Source: Roseateles toxinivorans (GTDB lineage Bacteria; Pseudomonadota; Gammaproteobacteria; Burkholderiales; Burkholderiaceae_C). From it: a stretch of 64,000 nt of DNA. This document shows positions 46,772 to 55,193 of the stretch, in pieces. A model generated the notes under the pieces. That model saw only the letters and a program-made list of their open reading frames with translations. It searched no databases and had not been told where the DNA came from. Positions within the stretch are counted from its first letter, which is position 1. Each line of letters begins with the position of its first letter. The position numbers were made by a program, and so were the translations under genes. The DNA is taken from positions 186,001-250,000 of the forward strand of contig NZ_SNXS01000003.1 of NCBI RefSeq assembly GCF_004362525.1, given 5' to 3'.

Positions 46772-47697
46772 CACATTCCCACGCCGGTGCTGCGCCGGGC
46801 CCCTTCACGCTCAGCATAGGCCCGGTGCTGTACTACTGGCCACGCGAGACCCTGATGCATTTCTATGCCGAGGTGGCCGAGTCCGCCGCGCTGAGCGTGG
46901 TGCTGGGCGAGGTGGTGTGCTCGCGCCGGCACGAGATCAAACTGACCGACTGGCTGGCGCTGGCGCGCGACCTGAGCAGCGCCGGCAAGGAGGTGGTGCT
47001 GGCTACCCAGGCGCTGATCGAGTCCGAGGCCGATCTGCGCGCATTGCGCCGAATGGCCGAGCAGGGTGAGTTCCTGATCGAGGCCGGCGATGCCTCGGCG
47101 TTGAACCGGCTCAGCGAGATCGGCGCGCCCTTTGTGCTGGGCCCACACCTCAATGTCTACAGCCGGCCGGCATTGCAGGAGTACCAGCGCTTCGGCGCCA
47201 CGCGCTGGGTGGCGCCGCTGGAGCTGTCATTGAGCGCGATTGGCCAGATCAATGCCGACGCACCGCTGATGCCCACCGAGGTGTTTGCCTACGGCCGCAT
47301 GCCGCTGGCCTTCTCGGCCCGCTGCTTCACCGCCCGTCATCACAGGCTGAGCAAGGACCAGTGCGAGTTCCGCTGCCGCGACGATGCCGACGGCCTGCTG
47401 CTGTCCACCAGCGATGGCCAGCCCTTTCTGGTGCTCAATGGCATACAGACGCAATCGGCCGCCCGCACCTGCCTGCTGGGCCATAGGGATGAACTGCTGG
47501 CGGCCGGTGTGAGCCGGCTGCGCTTGTCGCCGTCGTCGGTGGACTTCGGCGTCGTCATCGACGCCTTCGATGCGGTGATGAACCGGGGCAAGGATGCCCG
47601 CCAGGCGCTGGCGATGCTGGACGCGGAGGCCCTGCCCGGCGGCTTCAGCGACGGATTTGCGCGGGGCCGCGCCGGCCTCGAATGGAGTGGGGCATGA
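46762..47697 (+). CDS. ubiV: UbiV, O2-independent ubiquinone hydroxylation protein (U32)
   Basis: This 311-residue partner of UbiU (YhbV family) carries the expected Fe-S Cys set: VVCSRRHEIKL near residue 50, then ARCFTARHHRLSKDQCEFRC near residues 190-212. It forms the UbiU-UbiV complex with its own 4Fe-4S cluster. It overlaps both neighbours (10 bases with ubiU, 4 with ubiT), so the three are one translational unit. Confidence 0.93.
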   Translation: MAMTHSHAGAAPGPFTLSIGPVLYYWPRETLMHFYAEVAESAALSVVLGEVVCSRRHEIKLTDWLALARDLSSAGKEVVLATQALIESEADLRALRRMAEQGEFLIEAGDASALNRLSEIGAPFVLGPHLNVYSRPALQEYQRFGATRWVAPLELSLSAIGQINADAPLMPTEVFAYGRMPLAFSARCFTARHHRLSKDQCEFRCRDDADGLLLSTSDGQPFLVLNGIQTQSAARTCLLGHRDELLAAGVSRLRLSPSSVDFGVVIDAFDAVMNRGKDARQALAMLDAEALPGGFSDGFARGRAGLEWSGA

Positions 47698-48125
47698 GCG
47701 CGGCAACGCAGGGGGCACCGGCGCTGCTGAACGCCGTGGCCGCCCGGCTGAAGCCGGTGCTGCAGCGCCTGCCCATGCAACCGCCCAGCCTGGTTTTGGC
47801 AAAAGCCATGAACCACTGGCTGCTGCCCCGGCTGCCCGTTGATGCGCGTCAGGCGCTGTCGCATCGCGCGGTCGAGGTCTGCATCATCGATCTGGGCCTG
47901 AAGCTGCGGCTGCAGCTGGGCGAGCGCGGCTTTGCGCTGGCGCCCGCCCGTGCGCCGGTGGTGTTGCGCATTGCCGCCGCCGCGCCCGACTACTGGCGCC
48001 TGCTGCGCGGCCAGGACGATGCCGACCGCCTGTTCTTCGAACGCGCCCTGGTCATGGAGGGTGACACCGAGATGGGGCTGATGCTGAAGAACACGCTGGA
48101 CGCGATCGGCCCGCTCTGGGTTTAG
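47694..48125 (+). CDS. ubiT: UbiT, SCP2-domain ubiquinone accessory protein
   Basis: This 143-residue SCP2-like lipid-binding protein (YhbT family) is the third component of O2-independent ubiquinone synthesis, thought to shelter the hydrophobic intermediate. The SCP2 domain spans about residues 30-140 (LKLRLQLGERGFAL, DRLFFERALVMEGDTEMGLMLKN). It converges with the YcnI-like gene with a 4-base overlap of stop codons. Confidence 0.9.
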   Translation: MSAATQGAPALLNAVAARLKPVLQRLPMQPPSLVLAKAMNHWLLPRLPVDARQALSHRAVEVCIIDLGLKLRLQLGERGFALAPARAPVVLRIAAAAPDYWRLLRGQDDADRLFFERALVMEGDTEMGLMLKNTLDAIGPLWV

Positions 48126-48640
48126 CGTTTCATTGCTGGTGTCACCAGCAGCCTGGCCGCCGGCAGCTTCAGCCCCTTCGTCGAAGCGCCGGCCGCCGGC
48201 ACCTCGGCCCAGTTCGATTCGCCGACGGCGCAGACCTGACGCACCTTGAACCACAGTTCGCCGGCTTGCTCCGGCAGGCCGGCGCGCAGCTCGAATTCGT
48301 CGTACCAGGCATCTTGCAACTGGTCGGCCTCGGTCTGGGCCGTCCAGGTCACCTCGGCCAGTCCCTCGGTGACCGGCTTGCCATGGCTCTCGAACGGTTG
48401 GGCCAGCTTCTCCATGCGCAGGCTCAGGCGCCAGCCGGGCTTGGGCACCGGCTTGGCGCTGCGCAGGCCGGCAGGCAGGGTGACGACCAGCTGGCGCGTG
48501 GCCGAGCCATCGCAGCCATGGCCCACTTTCAGGACGGCCTTGTAGCTGCTGCCGGCCTCGGCCTCTTTTTGCTCCAGCACGATATGGGCTTGGGCCGTGC
48601 CGGCCAGGGCCAGCAGGCCCGCGATCAAAGTCTTGTTCAT
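48122..48640 (-). CDS. YcnI-like (DUF1775) periplasmic copper-binding protein
   Basis: This 172-residue protein has a signal peptide predicted to be cut after GTAQA, giving a mature N-terminus HIVLEQ. An N-terminal His is the copper ligand in characterised YcnI proteins. The DUF1775 domain follows (KVGHGCDGSATRQLVVTLPAGL, PGWRLSLRM, EVTWTAQ). It lies directly downstream of a TonB receptor and a Cys/His-rich small protein, suggesting copper acquisition for NosZ. That link is inference. Confidence 0.85.
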   Translation of the reverse strand: MNKTLIAGLLALAGTAQAHIVLEQKEAEAGSSYKAVLKVGHGCDGSATRQLVVTLPAGLRSAKPVPKPGWRLSLRMEKLAQPFESHGKPVTEGLAEVTWTAQTEADQLQDAWYDEFELRAGLPEQAGELWFKVRQVCAVGESNWAEVPAAGASTKGLKLPAARLLVTPAMKR

Positions 48641-48657
48641 GATGTCGGGTCCTTGGT

Positions 48658-51069
48658 TCACAGATCGAAGCTCAGCTCGGCGCTGTAGCTGCGCTGGGGA
48701 TAGGGGTGGAAGTTCCAGTACTTGTAGTTGTTCAGGTTGTCGATGCCGGCGGCAACGCTCCATTGCCTGTCGATGCGGTAGCGCAGGCGCAGATCGCCAC
48801 TGAAGAACTTCGAGAAGCCCTGGTAGGCGAAGCCGTTGCCATCGCTGTTGTTGAGCGTGCCGTACTGGCTGCTGCCATAGCGCGCGCCGTAGCTGGCCGA
48901 CAGCGCAGGCGTCAACGGGTAGCTGACAAGCAGGCTGGCGCGCCACTTGGGCACGCGCGGCTGCTGGCGGCCCTGGGTGTCGCCGGGCGCGGCGACGAAG
49001 CCGCTGTTCTCCTTGATCTTCGAGTCGGCATAGGTCAGGCTGGCCTGCAGCTCCAGACCCTTGACGAAAAGATCGCCGGCCTGCAGCGCCAGTTCGAAGC
49101 CGGTGGTGGCGATGCGGCCTATGTTCTGCACACTGGAGACCGTCTTGCCCTCGAACACGCTGGACTGCGAGTACAGCGCGTCGCGCGTGTCCTCGTGGAA
49201 CAGGCTGGTGCGCAGCTGCTGGCCGCCCAGGGTCCAGATCGCGGCGAACTCGGTGGTCCAGCCGCGCTCGGGTTTCAGGCCCGGGTTGGTGGTCGGATCG
49301 CCGGGCACATAGACGCCCGCGGCGCTGACGCCGCCCTGGTAAAGCTCGCCGGCCGTGGGCATGCGCACGGCCTTGCCGGTCGAGAGCTTGAGGGTCAGGT
49401 CTTCAGCGGCCTGGTAGCCCAGGGCGGCCTTGGGCGAGAAGTGGCTTTCGCTGCGTGCCGCGTAGTCCACGCGGGTGCCATTGCTGGCGGTCTTGCTGCC
49501 GGCCAGCGCCTGCCATTGCTCCAGCCGGCCGCCGATCAGCGCCTTCAGCTTGTCATCGAGCTGCCAGGCGTCCTGCGCATAGAGGCTGCGCAGCTGGGTT
49601 CTGCCGCTGAAGGCGGTGAACAGCGCGGTGGGGGCGCCGTTGATCCAGTCGCCGGTGTCGCTGACCCGCTGCTGCCATTGATAGCGTTCCTGCTGCGCAC
49701 CGAGCTCCACTTGATGAGCTGACTGGGCCGGGCGCCACACGCCGCGCGCGGCCAGTGTGGTCCAGCCGGTGCCCGACAGATCGGTGATGCGGCCGGCCCC
49801 GCCGGCATCGGCGCCGGGCCGGGCCAGCAGTGGCGAGCGGGCCAGGTCGCTGGCGTAGTCGTACCGGCTGGCGGCCAGCTCCCAGTCGAACACGCCGCGG
49901 GTCTGGCTCTTCAGCGAGAGGCCCTGCATGCGGTGCTCCAGCGCCTCGCGGCCCTGGCCGAAGTCATTGGCGGCCAGCGTGTAGGCCTTGCCGTCCAGGC
50001 TGATGGGCGTGGGCCTGGCCGTGCCGCTGTTGGCCGCAGCGGCATGGAAGGGCTGGCCGTTGGCGTCTCGCAGATAGCTGCTGGACTGGCCCTCCGAGCC
50101 GTTGCGCCACAGGCCGACCGTGTAGCTGGCGCGCAGGGTGGGACTCAGGTCGTAGGCGAGCTTGAGCTTGGCGTGGTCCTGCACCGTGTGGTACTGGGTG
50201 CCGGCGCCGATGATGACCCAGGGGGTGTTGCTCTTGTCCAGCCCGGCCACGCCACCGCTGACGATGGTGGTGCCGGCCGCGGCCGCGGTGCCGGACACCG
50301 GCTTGGTGACGAAGGTCAGCGGATGGCCCTCGCTGTCCAGCCGGTTGACATTGACCCACCAGCTGAGCCCGCCGCTGCGGCTGCCCAGCGAGGCGCTGGC
50401 CTGGTGGCCGCCATAGTTCTGGTGGGTGCTGTACAGGTCGAACGGTTGATGGAAGACGCCCAGCTTGGCGTGGGCCTCGAAGCTCTTGGGCATACGCGTC
50501 TGGTAGTCGACCACGGCGCCGACCGAGTTGCCGGCATAGGCGGCCGAGAAGGGGCCGTAGAGCACATCGACCCGGGCAATTTCTTCGGGCGTGACCAGGC
50601 CCCAGCGCGGCGTGAAGCCCGCGCCATTGCCCAGCAGGTTGCTCAGGAGGATGCCGTCGGCATAGACCAGCGAGCGGGCACTGTTGCCGGTGCCCGAGGC
50701 GCGGGTGGATAGCACGGCATGGTTGTAGTCGCCGATATAGCGCTTGCGCACCAGCAGGCTGGGCAGGTATTTGAGCGCATCCTCGGCGTCAGTGGCGTTG
50801 ATGTGGCGCGCGATCTCGTCGGCGCTGATGCCCTCGATGGTCGTCGGGATATGGGTGGGCAGCGAGGTCAGCGCCGCGCCGGTGACGATCACCAGGCCCA
50901 GCTGGCGGGTGGGCGCGGTGGAGGAGGGGGCGCTGCTCTGCGCCAGCAGCAGCGGTGTTTCGACTTCATCTTCATCGCCGCAGCCCTCGCAGGCATGGGC
51001 GGTGTGCAGGGCCAGCAGCGAGCAGGCCAGGGCGACGCTGTGCAGCGTGGCCGGAATCCGGGTGTTCAT
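48658..51069 (-). CDS. TonB-dependent receptor, candidate copper receptor of the nos region
   Basis: This 803-residue protein has a signal peptide (about 1-26). The mature start CEGCGDEDEVE is Cys/acid-rich. The plug domain (about 55-190, with VLYGPFSAAYAGNSVGAVVDYQT) and a beta barrel ending YSAELSFDL follow. Its position between nos genes and a YcnI-like copper protein makes copper uptake plausible, by analogy with NosA/OprC. The sequence does not prove this. It is followed 17 bases later by the YcnI-like gene. Confidence 0.8.
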   Translation of the reverse strand: MNTRIPATLHSVALACSLLALHTAHACEGCGDEDEVETPLLLAQSSAPSSTAPTRQLGLVIVTGAALTSLPTHIPTTIEGISADEIARHINATDAEDALKYLPSLLVRKRYIGDYNHAVLSTRASGTGNSARSLVYADGILLSNLLGNGAGFTPRWGLVTPEEIARVDVLYGPFSAAYAGNSVGAVVDYQTRMPKSFEAHAKLGVFHQPFDLYSTHQNYGGHQASASLGSRSGGLSWWVNVNRLDSEGHPLTFVTKPVSGTAAAAGTTIVSGGVAGLDKSNTPWVIIGAGTQYHTVQDHAKLKLAYDLSPTLRASYTVGLWRNGSEGQSSSYLRDANGQPFHAAAANSGTARPTPISLDGKAYTLAANDFGQGREALEHRMQGLSLKSQTRGVFDWELAASRYDYASDLARSPLLARPGADAGGAGRITDLSGTGWTTLAARGVWRPAQSAHQVELGAQQERYQWQQRVSDTGDWINGAPTALFTAFSGRTQLRSLYAQDAWQLDDKLKALIGGRLEQWQALAGSKTASNGTRVDYAARSESHFSPKAALGYQAAEDLTLKLSTGKAVRMPTAGELYQGGVSAAGVYVPGDPTTNPGLKPERGWTTEFAAIWTLGGQQLRTSLFHEDTRDALYSQSSVFEGKTVSSVQNIGRIATTGFELALQAGDLFVKGLELQASLTYADSKIKENSGFVAAPGDTQGRQQPRVPKWRASLLVSYPLTPALSASYGARYGSSQYGTLNNSDGNGFAYQGFSKFFSGDLRLRYRIDRQWSVAAGIDNLNNYKYWNFHPYPQRSYSAELSFDL

Positions 51070-51173
51070 GAGGTATCCGTGAGACGTCTGAGATCGTCCG
51101 GCGCGGCGGCCGTGACGACGGGGGCACGTGCCCCGACCTTCAAAGGCAGGGCAGCAGCGCCGCGAGCTTCAAC

Positions 51174-51581
51174 TCAGGCGTTCAGCGGTGGGGCGCGGGC
51201 CGGCGCGGCGCGCCAGGCATGGGCCGTGTGCGGCGCGCTGTAGAAGCGCTCCGGCATGGCGAAGTCCAGGCCTTCGATCAGCAGCACGGGGGCGGGGGCC
51301 GGCGGCGGTGCCAGATCGGCATGGTGCAGATGGCACATCGCGCAGTGGCCGCTCAGCAGCATGTCCAGTGCCTCGCCCGGGCCCCGCTGCTGCGTGTCGC
51401 CGGCCGCTTGCGGGCTGACGGCGCTGCGGCAGATCTCCTGCCAGCGGTAGTCGCTCTTCAGATGACTGACCGCGGCGCTGATGGACGGCGCGAGCATGCC
51501 CAGCAGCAGGATCGCGATGGCGAACCAGGCTTGCAGTCGGTGGGGGCGCTTGAGGCTGTGCACGGGGCGCATTCTAGCCAT
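51174..51581 (-). CDS. DUF2946-family small membrane-anchored protein
   Basis: This 135-residue protein has one N-terminal hydrophobic helix (about 15-35) and the DUF2946 hallmark GHCAMCHLHHAD (about 85-96), a dense Cys/His cluster suited to binding copper. DUF2946 proteins are often found beside TonB receptors and copper genes, but their function is unknown. The ATG at 51572 is an alternative start. A 104-bp gap containing the perfect palindrome GGGGCACGTGCCCC separates it from the TonB receptor. Confidence 0.75.
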   Translation of the reverse strand: MARMRPVHSLKRPHRLQAWFAIAILLLGMLAPSISAAVSHLKSDYRWQEICRSAVSPQAAGDTQQRGPGEALDMLLSGHCAMCHLHHADLAPPPAPAPVLLIEGLDFAMPERFYSAPHTAHAWRAAPARAPPLNA

Positions 51582-51648
51582 GGCTGTGCCGGCGCCGGGT
51601 GAATCGGGCCTGCGGCGCCGGGTCTTGGCGCACCGGTCTGGGCCGCGC

Positions 51649-51710
51649 ATGATCTGCATCAAACCGCCGTCCATGGGGTTTACTAATATAGGTACACTTT
51701 AAATGCACCT
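51649..51710 (+). promoter_or_regulatory. Dnr/FNR box, -10 and NsrR-like operator for the DUF2249-nsrR operon
   Basis: ATGATCTGCATCAA (51649-51662) fits the Dnr/FNR consensus at 9 of 10 positions. TAATAT (51684-51689) is a good -10, placing the start near 51697, exactly 41.5 bases from the box centre. A 21-bp NsrR-like palindrome at 51690-51710 (AGGTACA at its left end, TGCACCT at its right, around CTTTAAA) covers that start. The layout implies activation at low oxygen/NO and repression by NsrR until NO is present. Confidence 0.7.
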
Positions 51711-51721
51711 TTAGGCCCACC

Positions 51722-52003
51722 ATGACCCAGACCACCGCCATCGACGTTCGCAGCATCGCCCCGCGCGACCGCCATCCGACCATTTTCTCGACCTTCCGCG
51801 GCCTGGCTAGCGGTGAGGCCATCGAGCTCGTCAATGACCATGATCCGCGCCCGCTGTACCACCAGCTGCAGGCCGAGTTCCCGGCCGGTTTCAGCTGGGA
51901 CTACCTGGAGGCCGGGCCGGCCACCTGGCGCGTCAGCATCACCCGGCTCGGCGACGCACCCAAGAAGAGCGGCTGCTGCGGCTGCTGCGGCGGCGGCGCC
52001 TGA
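51722..52003 (+). CDS. DUF2249-domain protein with C-terminal Cys cluster
   Basis: This 93-residue cytosolic protein is a single DUF2249 domain (TusA-like fold; VRSIAPRDRHPTIFSTF, LVNDHDPRPLYHQL, WRVSITRL). It ends GCCGCCGGGA, a Cys-rich tail that could bind metal or NO-damaged iron. DUF2249 proteins recur near nsrR/nnrS genes in Betaproteobacteria, with no proven activity. It is the first gene of the NsrR operon, 19 bases before nsrR. Confidence 0.85.
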   Translation: MTQTTAIDVRSIAPRDRHPTIFSTFRGLASGEAIELVNDHDPRPLYHQLQAEFPAGFSWDYLEAGPATWRVSITRLGDAPKKSGCCGCCGGGA

Positions 52004-52022
52004 GCCGACACACAATCACGTC

Positions 52023-52481
52023 ATGAGACTCACCAGCTTCACCGACTACAGCCTGCGCGTGCTGATCTATCTGGCCGCCGAGCCGCAGCGGCGCGCGACG
52101 ATTGCCGAGATCGCCAACGCCTTCCAGGTCTCCGAGAACCACCTGACCAAGGTGGTGCACTTCCTGGGCAAGAGCGGTTGGCTGGCGAATGTGCGCGGCA
52201 AGGGCGGAGGGCTGGCGCTGGCGAAGTCGCCGGAGCAGGTGATCGTCGGCCATGTCGTGCGCGACACTGAGGGCGTGGCCCTGCCGGCCGAGTGCTTCAG
52301 CGTCGATGGCGGGCATTGCAGCATTGCCCCGGTCTGCCAGCTGCGCGATGTGCTGGGCGAGGCGGTGAACGCCTTCTACCTGGTACTCGATGCCTACACC
52401 CTGGCCGATCTGGTGCACAACCGCGAGGCCCTGGCCGGGGTGATGTTCATCCGGCCGGCGCAGGCGGGACCCCCGTCATGA
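52023..52481 (+). CDS. nsrR: NO-sensing Rrf2-family repressor NsrR
   Basis: This 152-residue Rrf2 regulator has an N-terminal winged helix (MRLTSFTDYSLRVLIYLA, VSENHLTKVVHFLGKSGW) and three cluster Cys at 91, 99 and 105 that hold an NO-sensitive Fe-S cluster. The order and C91 match NsrR rather than IscR. It likely represses its own operon through the palindrome at 51690-51710 and is relieved by NO. It overlaps the next gene by 4 bases. Confidence 0.93.
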   Translation: MRLTSFTDYSLRVLIYLAAEPQRRATIAEIANAFQVSENHLTKVVHFLGKSGWLANVRGKGGGLALAKSPEQVIVGHVVRDTEGVALPAECFSVDGGHCSIAPVCQLRDVLGEAVNAFYLVLDAYTLADLVHNREALAGVMFIRPAQAGPPS

Positions 52482-52834
52482 ATGCCGACGCGCCATCGAC
52501 GACCGAGGCGGCGCCCTATCCCTACAGCGGCCCCGAGGCGCTGCGTCAGCCCATCCTGCAGGCGCTGACTTCCGTGGTGGACCCCGAGGTCTCGTTGAGC
52601 ATTGTCGATGTCGGCCTGATCTATGGCGTGACGGTCGATGACGGCCGCGCCCATGTGCTGATCACCATGACCTCGGCCGCCTGCCCGGTCGCCGATGTGA
52701 TCCTCGACGAGGTCGAGACCGCGCTGGACCGTGTCGTGCCCGCCGCGCTGCAGATCGCCGTCGAGCTGGTCTGGGAGCCGCCCTGGCATGCCGATCGCAT
52801 GAGCGCGCGGGCCAAGCGCTTCATGCGCTGGTGA
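52478..52834 (+). CDS. DUF59/MIP18-family metal-sulfur cluster assembly factor
   Basis: This 118-residue protein has the DUF59 (PaaD/SufT) fold: ALTSVVDPEVSLSIVDVGLIYGV, then TMTSAACPVADVILDEV with the conserved Cys, then LVWEPPWHADRMS. Relatives assist Fe-S cluster assembly. Coupled directly to nsrR, it is a reasonable candidate for repairing clusters damaged by NO, which is inference. Its stop overlaps the GTG of the next gene. Confidence 0.88.
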   Translation: MNADAPSTTEAAPYPYSGPEALRQPILQALTSVVDPEVSLSIVDVGLIYGVTVDDGRAHVLITMTSAACPVADVILDEVETALDRVVPAALQIAVELVWEPPWHADRMSARAKRFMRW

Positions 52835-53979
52835 GACGCACCGTGAGAACCCAGTCCGCAGGCCGCAGGCCGCAGGCCCTGGCCCTGTTGTTCAAACCCC
52901 TGATCTTGCTGCTGGTCGCCGCTGCACTGCTGTCCGGCATCGTCGGCGGCCTGCTGCGCGCCGGGCTGCCGCTGCCGGGGGCAGGAAGCGACTGGGTCGG
53001 CCGCGCGGCCCTGGCCCATGCGGCGTTGATGATGGTCGGCTTTCTGGCCAGCGTGATCGGCATCGAGCGTGCCGTGGCGGTGAAACTGCGCTGGGCCTTT
53101 GCCGCGCCGCTGGGCAGCGGCCTGGCGGGTGTGGCGATGCTGTTGGGCCACAAGGAGCTGGCGGCAGGTTTGAGCGTGTTGGCGGCGCTGGTCTTCGTTG
53201 GCGTCAACTGCGTCGTCGTTTCTCGCCAGCGTGCCGACCACACCGTGCTGCTGCTGGTCTCGGCCCTGGCCTTGCTGACGGGCACGCTGCTCTGGGCCGC
53301 GGGCATGGGCGGCGGGGCCGTGCTGCCCTGGTGGTTTGCCTTTCTGGTGCTGACGATTGCCGCCGAGCGGCTGGAGATGACGCGGCTGATGCGCCGCCGC
53401 CCGTCTGCCCAACGCTCGCTGTATCTGTTGATGGCCGCGCTGCTGGCCGGTGCGACCTTGTCGGCGTTTGATGCACGTCTTGGCGGCCTGCTGTTCGGCG
53501 CCGCCTTGAGCCTGCTGGCGCTGTGGCTGATGGTGTTCGACATCGCCCGCCGCACCCTGTTCGCGCGGGGCCTGAGCCGCTATATGGCGGTGTGCCTGCT
53601 TGGCGGCTATGGCTGGCTGGGCCTGGCCGGTGCGGCCTGGGCGGCCACGGCGCTGGGCGGCCCCTGGCGTGACGCCGCGCTGCATGGGCTGGGCCTGGGC
53701 TTCATCATCAGCATGGTGATGGGCCATGCGCCGGTGATCCTGCCGGCGGTGGCCAGGGTCAAGCTGGCCTTCGGGCCCTTCTTCTACGTGCCGCTGGGGC
53801 TGCTGCATCTGTCGCTGGCGCTGCGCCTGGGCGGCGGGGCGCTGGTCCCGCCATGGCGTGCGCTGGGCGCCGGCTTGAATGCCGCCGCCATCGCGCTGTT
53901 CGCCTTCACCGTGATCGCCGCCGCGTGGCGCTGGCGCATCCACCATGGCGCATTGAGCGCCAGAGAGAGTCAAGCATGA
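52831..53979 (+). CDS. Polytopic membrane protein linked to NnrS
   Basis: This 382-residue protein has about 10-11 hydrophobic helices and starts at a GTG (52831; GTG at 52843 possible). Segments such as LAHAALMMVGFLASVIGIERA and HGLGLGFIISMVMGHAPVILPAV echo the His-bearing helices of NnrS, suggesting a distant relative that may bind heme or copper. No established name applies. It overlaps the upstream DUF59 gene and the downstream nnrS by 4 bases each. Confidence 0.75.
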   Translation: MRRTVRTQSAGRRPQALALLFKPLILLLVAAALLSGIVGGLLRAGLPLPGAGSDWVGRAALAHAALMMVGFLASVIGIERAVAVKLRWAFAAPLGSGLAGVAMLLGHKELAAGLSVLAALVFVGVNCVVVSRQRADHTVLLLVSALALLTGTLLWAAGMGGGAVLPWWFAFLVLTIAAERLEMTRLMRRRPSAQRSLYLLMAALLAGATLSAFDARLGGLLFGAALSLLALWLMVFDIARRTLFARGLSRYMAVCLLGGYGWLGLAGAAWAATALGGPWRDAALHGLGLGFIISMVMGHAPVILPAVARVKLAFGPFFYVPLGLLHLSLALRLGGGALVPPWRALGAGLNAAAIALFAFTVIAAAWRWRIHHGALSARESQA

Positions 53980-55181
53980 GCTCATTCATCAAGATCGAGG
54001 AGCCGGTGCGCCCGGTACCTGCGAACGGCGCCTCGCGCCCGTCAGCACTCTGGAAGCTGGGCTTCCGGCCCTTCTATCTGCTGGCCAGCGGCTTTGCCGC
54101 ACTGTCGATCGCGCTGTGGGCGCTGCAGTTCTCGGGCTGGCTGGGCCGGCCCTACCTGCAGGGGCCGATGTGGCATGCGCATGAGATGCTGTTCGGCTTC
54201 ACCCTGGCCGTGGTGGTGGGCTTCCTGCTCACCGCCGGCAGCAACTGGAGCGGCCGGCCCACGCTCAGCGGCAAGCCGTTGGCCGCGCTGGCCCTGCTGT
54301 GGCTGGCCGGCCGGGTGCTGGTGCTGACGCCGTTCGGCTGGACGGCGGCTCTCGTCAATGCAGCCTTTCCGCTGTGTGCGGCGGTGGCCCTGGGCATCCC
54401 GTTCTATGCCTCCCGCAACCGCCGCAACTACTTCTTCGTCGGCCTGCTGCTGCTGATGTCCCTGGCCCAGCTGGGTGTGCACCTGGCGCAGCTGGAGGTG
54501 CTCAGGCTGCCGGCCTGGGTCGGCATCCAGGTGGCGCTGGACGTGGTGCTGTTCATCATGGCGGTGATGGGCGGCCGGGTGATTCCGATGTTCACCAACA
54601 ATGGTGTGCGTGGCGCCCAGGCCCAGCGCCAGCCCCGGCTGGAGCAGCTGACCCTGGGCTCGACCTTGGCCGTGCTGGCCGCCGATCTGCTGCAGCTGCC
54701 TGGCACCTTGCTGGTGCTGCTGCTGGGCGTCTGCGCTGCCGCGCATCTGGCGCGCTGGGCCCTGTGGCAACCCTGGAAGACGCTGCGCGTGCCCATTGTC
54801 TGGATACTGCACGCCGCCTATCTGTGGATACCGCTTCACCTGCTGCTGCGCGGCCTGGCGGGCTTGGGCTGGATAGCCAGCTCGACCGCCGTCCATGCGC
54901 TGACCGTGGGCGCCATCGGCGCGCTGGTGCTGGGCATGATGACGCGCACCGCACGCGGCCATACGGGCCTGCCGCTGCAGGCCGGCCGGGCCGAGATCGC
55001 CTGCTATCTGATGGTGCTGCTGGCCGCGCTGGTGCGCGTGTTCCTGCCCTTGATTGCACCGGCGCAGACGCTCAATGCGGTGCTGCTGTCGGCGGCGCTG
55101 TGGTCCGCCGCCTTCGGTCTGTACTTCGTGCGCTATTGGCCGATACTGACGCGGCCGCGCGTGGACGGCAAACCGGGTTGA
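53976..55181 (+). CDS. nnrS: NnrS-family membrane protein (copy 2)
   Basis: This 401-residue, roughly 12-helix protein has the classic NnrS segments: LGFRPFYLLASGFA, GPMWHAHEMLFGFTLAVVVGFLLTAGSNW, GGRVIPMFTNNGV and the GMMTRTARGHTG motif near the C-terminus. NnrS lessens cellular iron-sulfur damage during NO stress. It is more canonical than copy 1. It sits in the NsrR operon, followed 12 bases later by a SirB2 gene. Confidence 0.94.
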   Translation: MSSFIKIEEPVRPVPANGASRPSALWKLGFRPFYLLASGFAALSIALWALQFSGWLGRPYLQGPMWHAHEMLFGFTLAVVVGFLLTAGSNWSGRPTLSGKPLAALALLWLAGRVLVLTPFGWTAALVNAAFPLCAAVALGIPFYASRNRRNYFFVGLLLLMSLAQLGVHLAQLEVLRLPAWVGIQVALDVVLFIMAVMGGRVIPMFTNNGVRGAQAQRQPRLEQLTLGSTLAVLAADLLQLPGTLLVLLLGVCAAAHLARWALWQPWKTLRVPIVWILHAAYLWIPLHLLLRGLAGLGWIASSTAVHALTVGAIGALVLGMMTRTARGHTGLPLQAGRAEIACYLMVLLAALVRVFLPLIAPAQTLNAVLLSAALWSAAFGLYFVRYWPILTRPRVDGKPG

Positions 55182-55193
55182 TCGAACACTGCG

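Noticed and set aside
53976-55181. Recent duplication of nnrS (44409 and 53976 copies)
   Set aside because: The two proteins share only the family motifs and are strongly diverged, so they are ancient paralogues rather than a recent copy.
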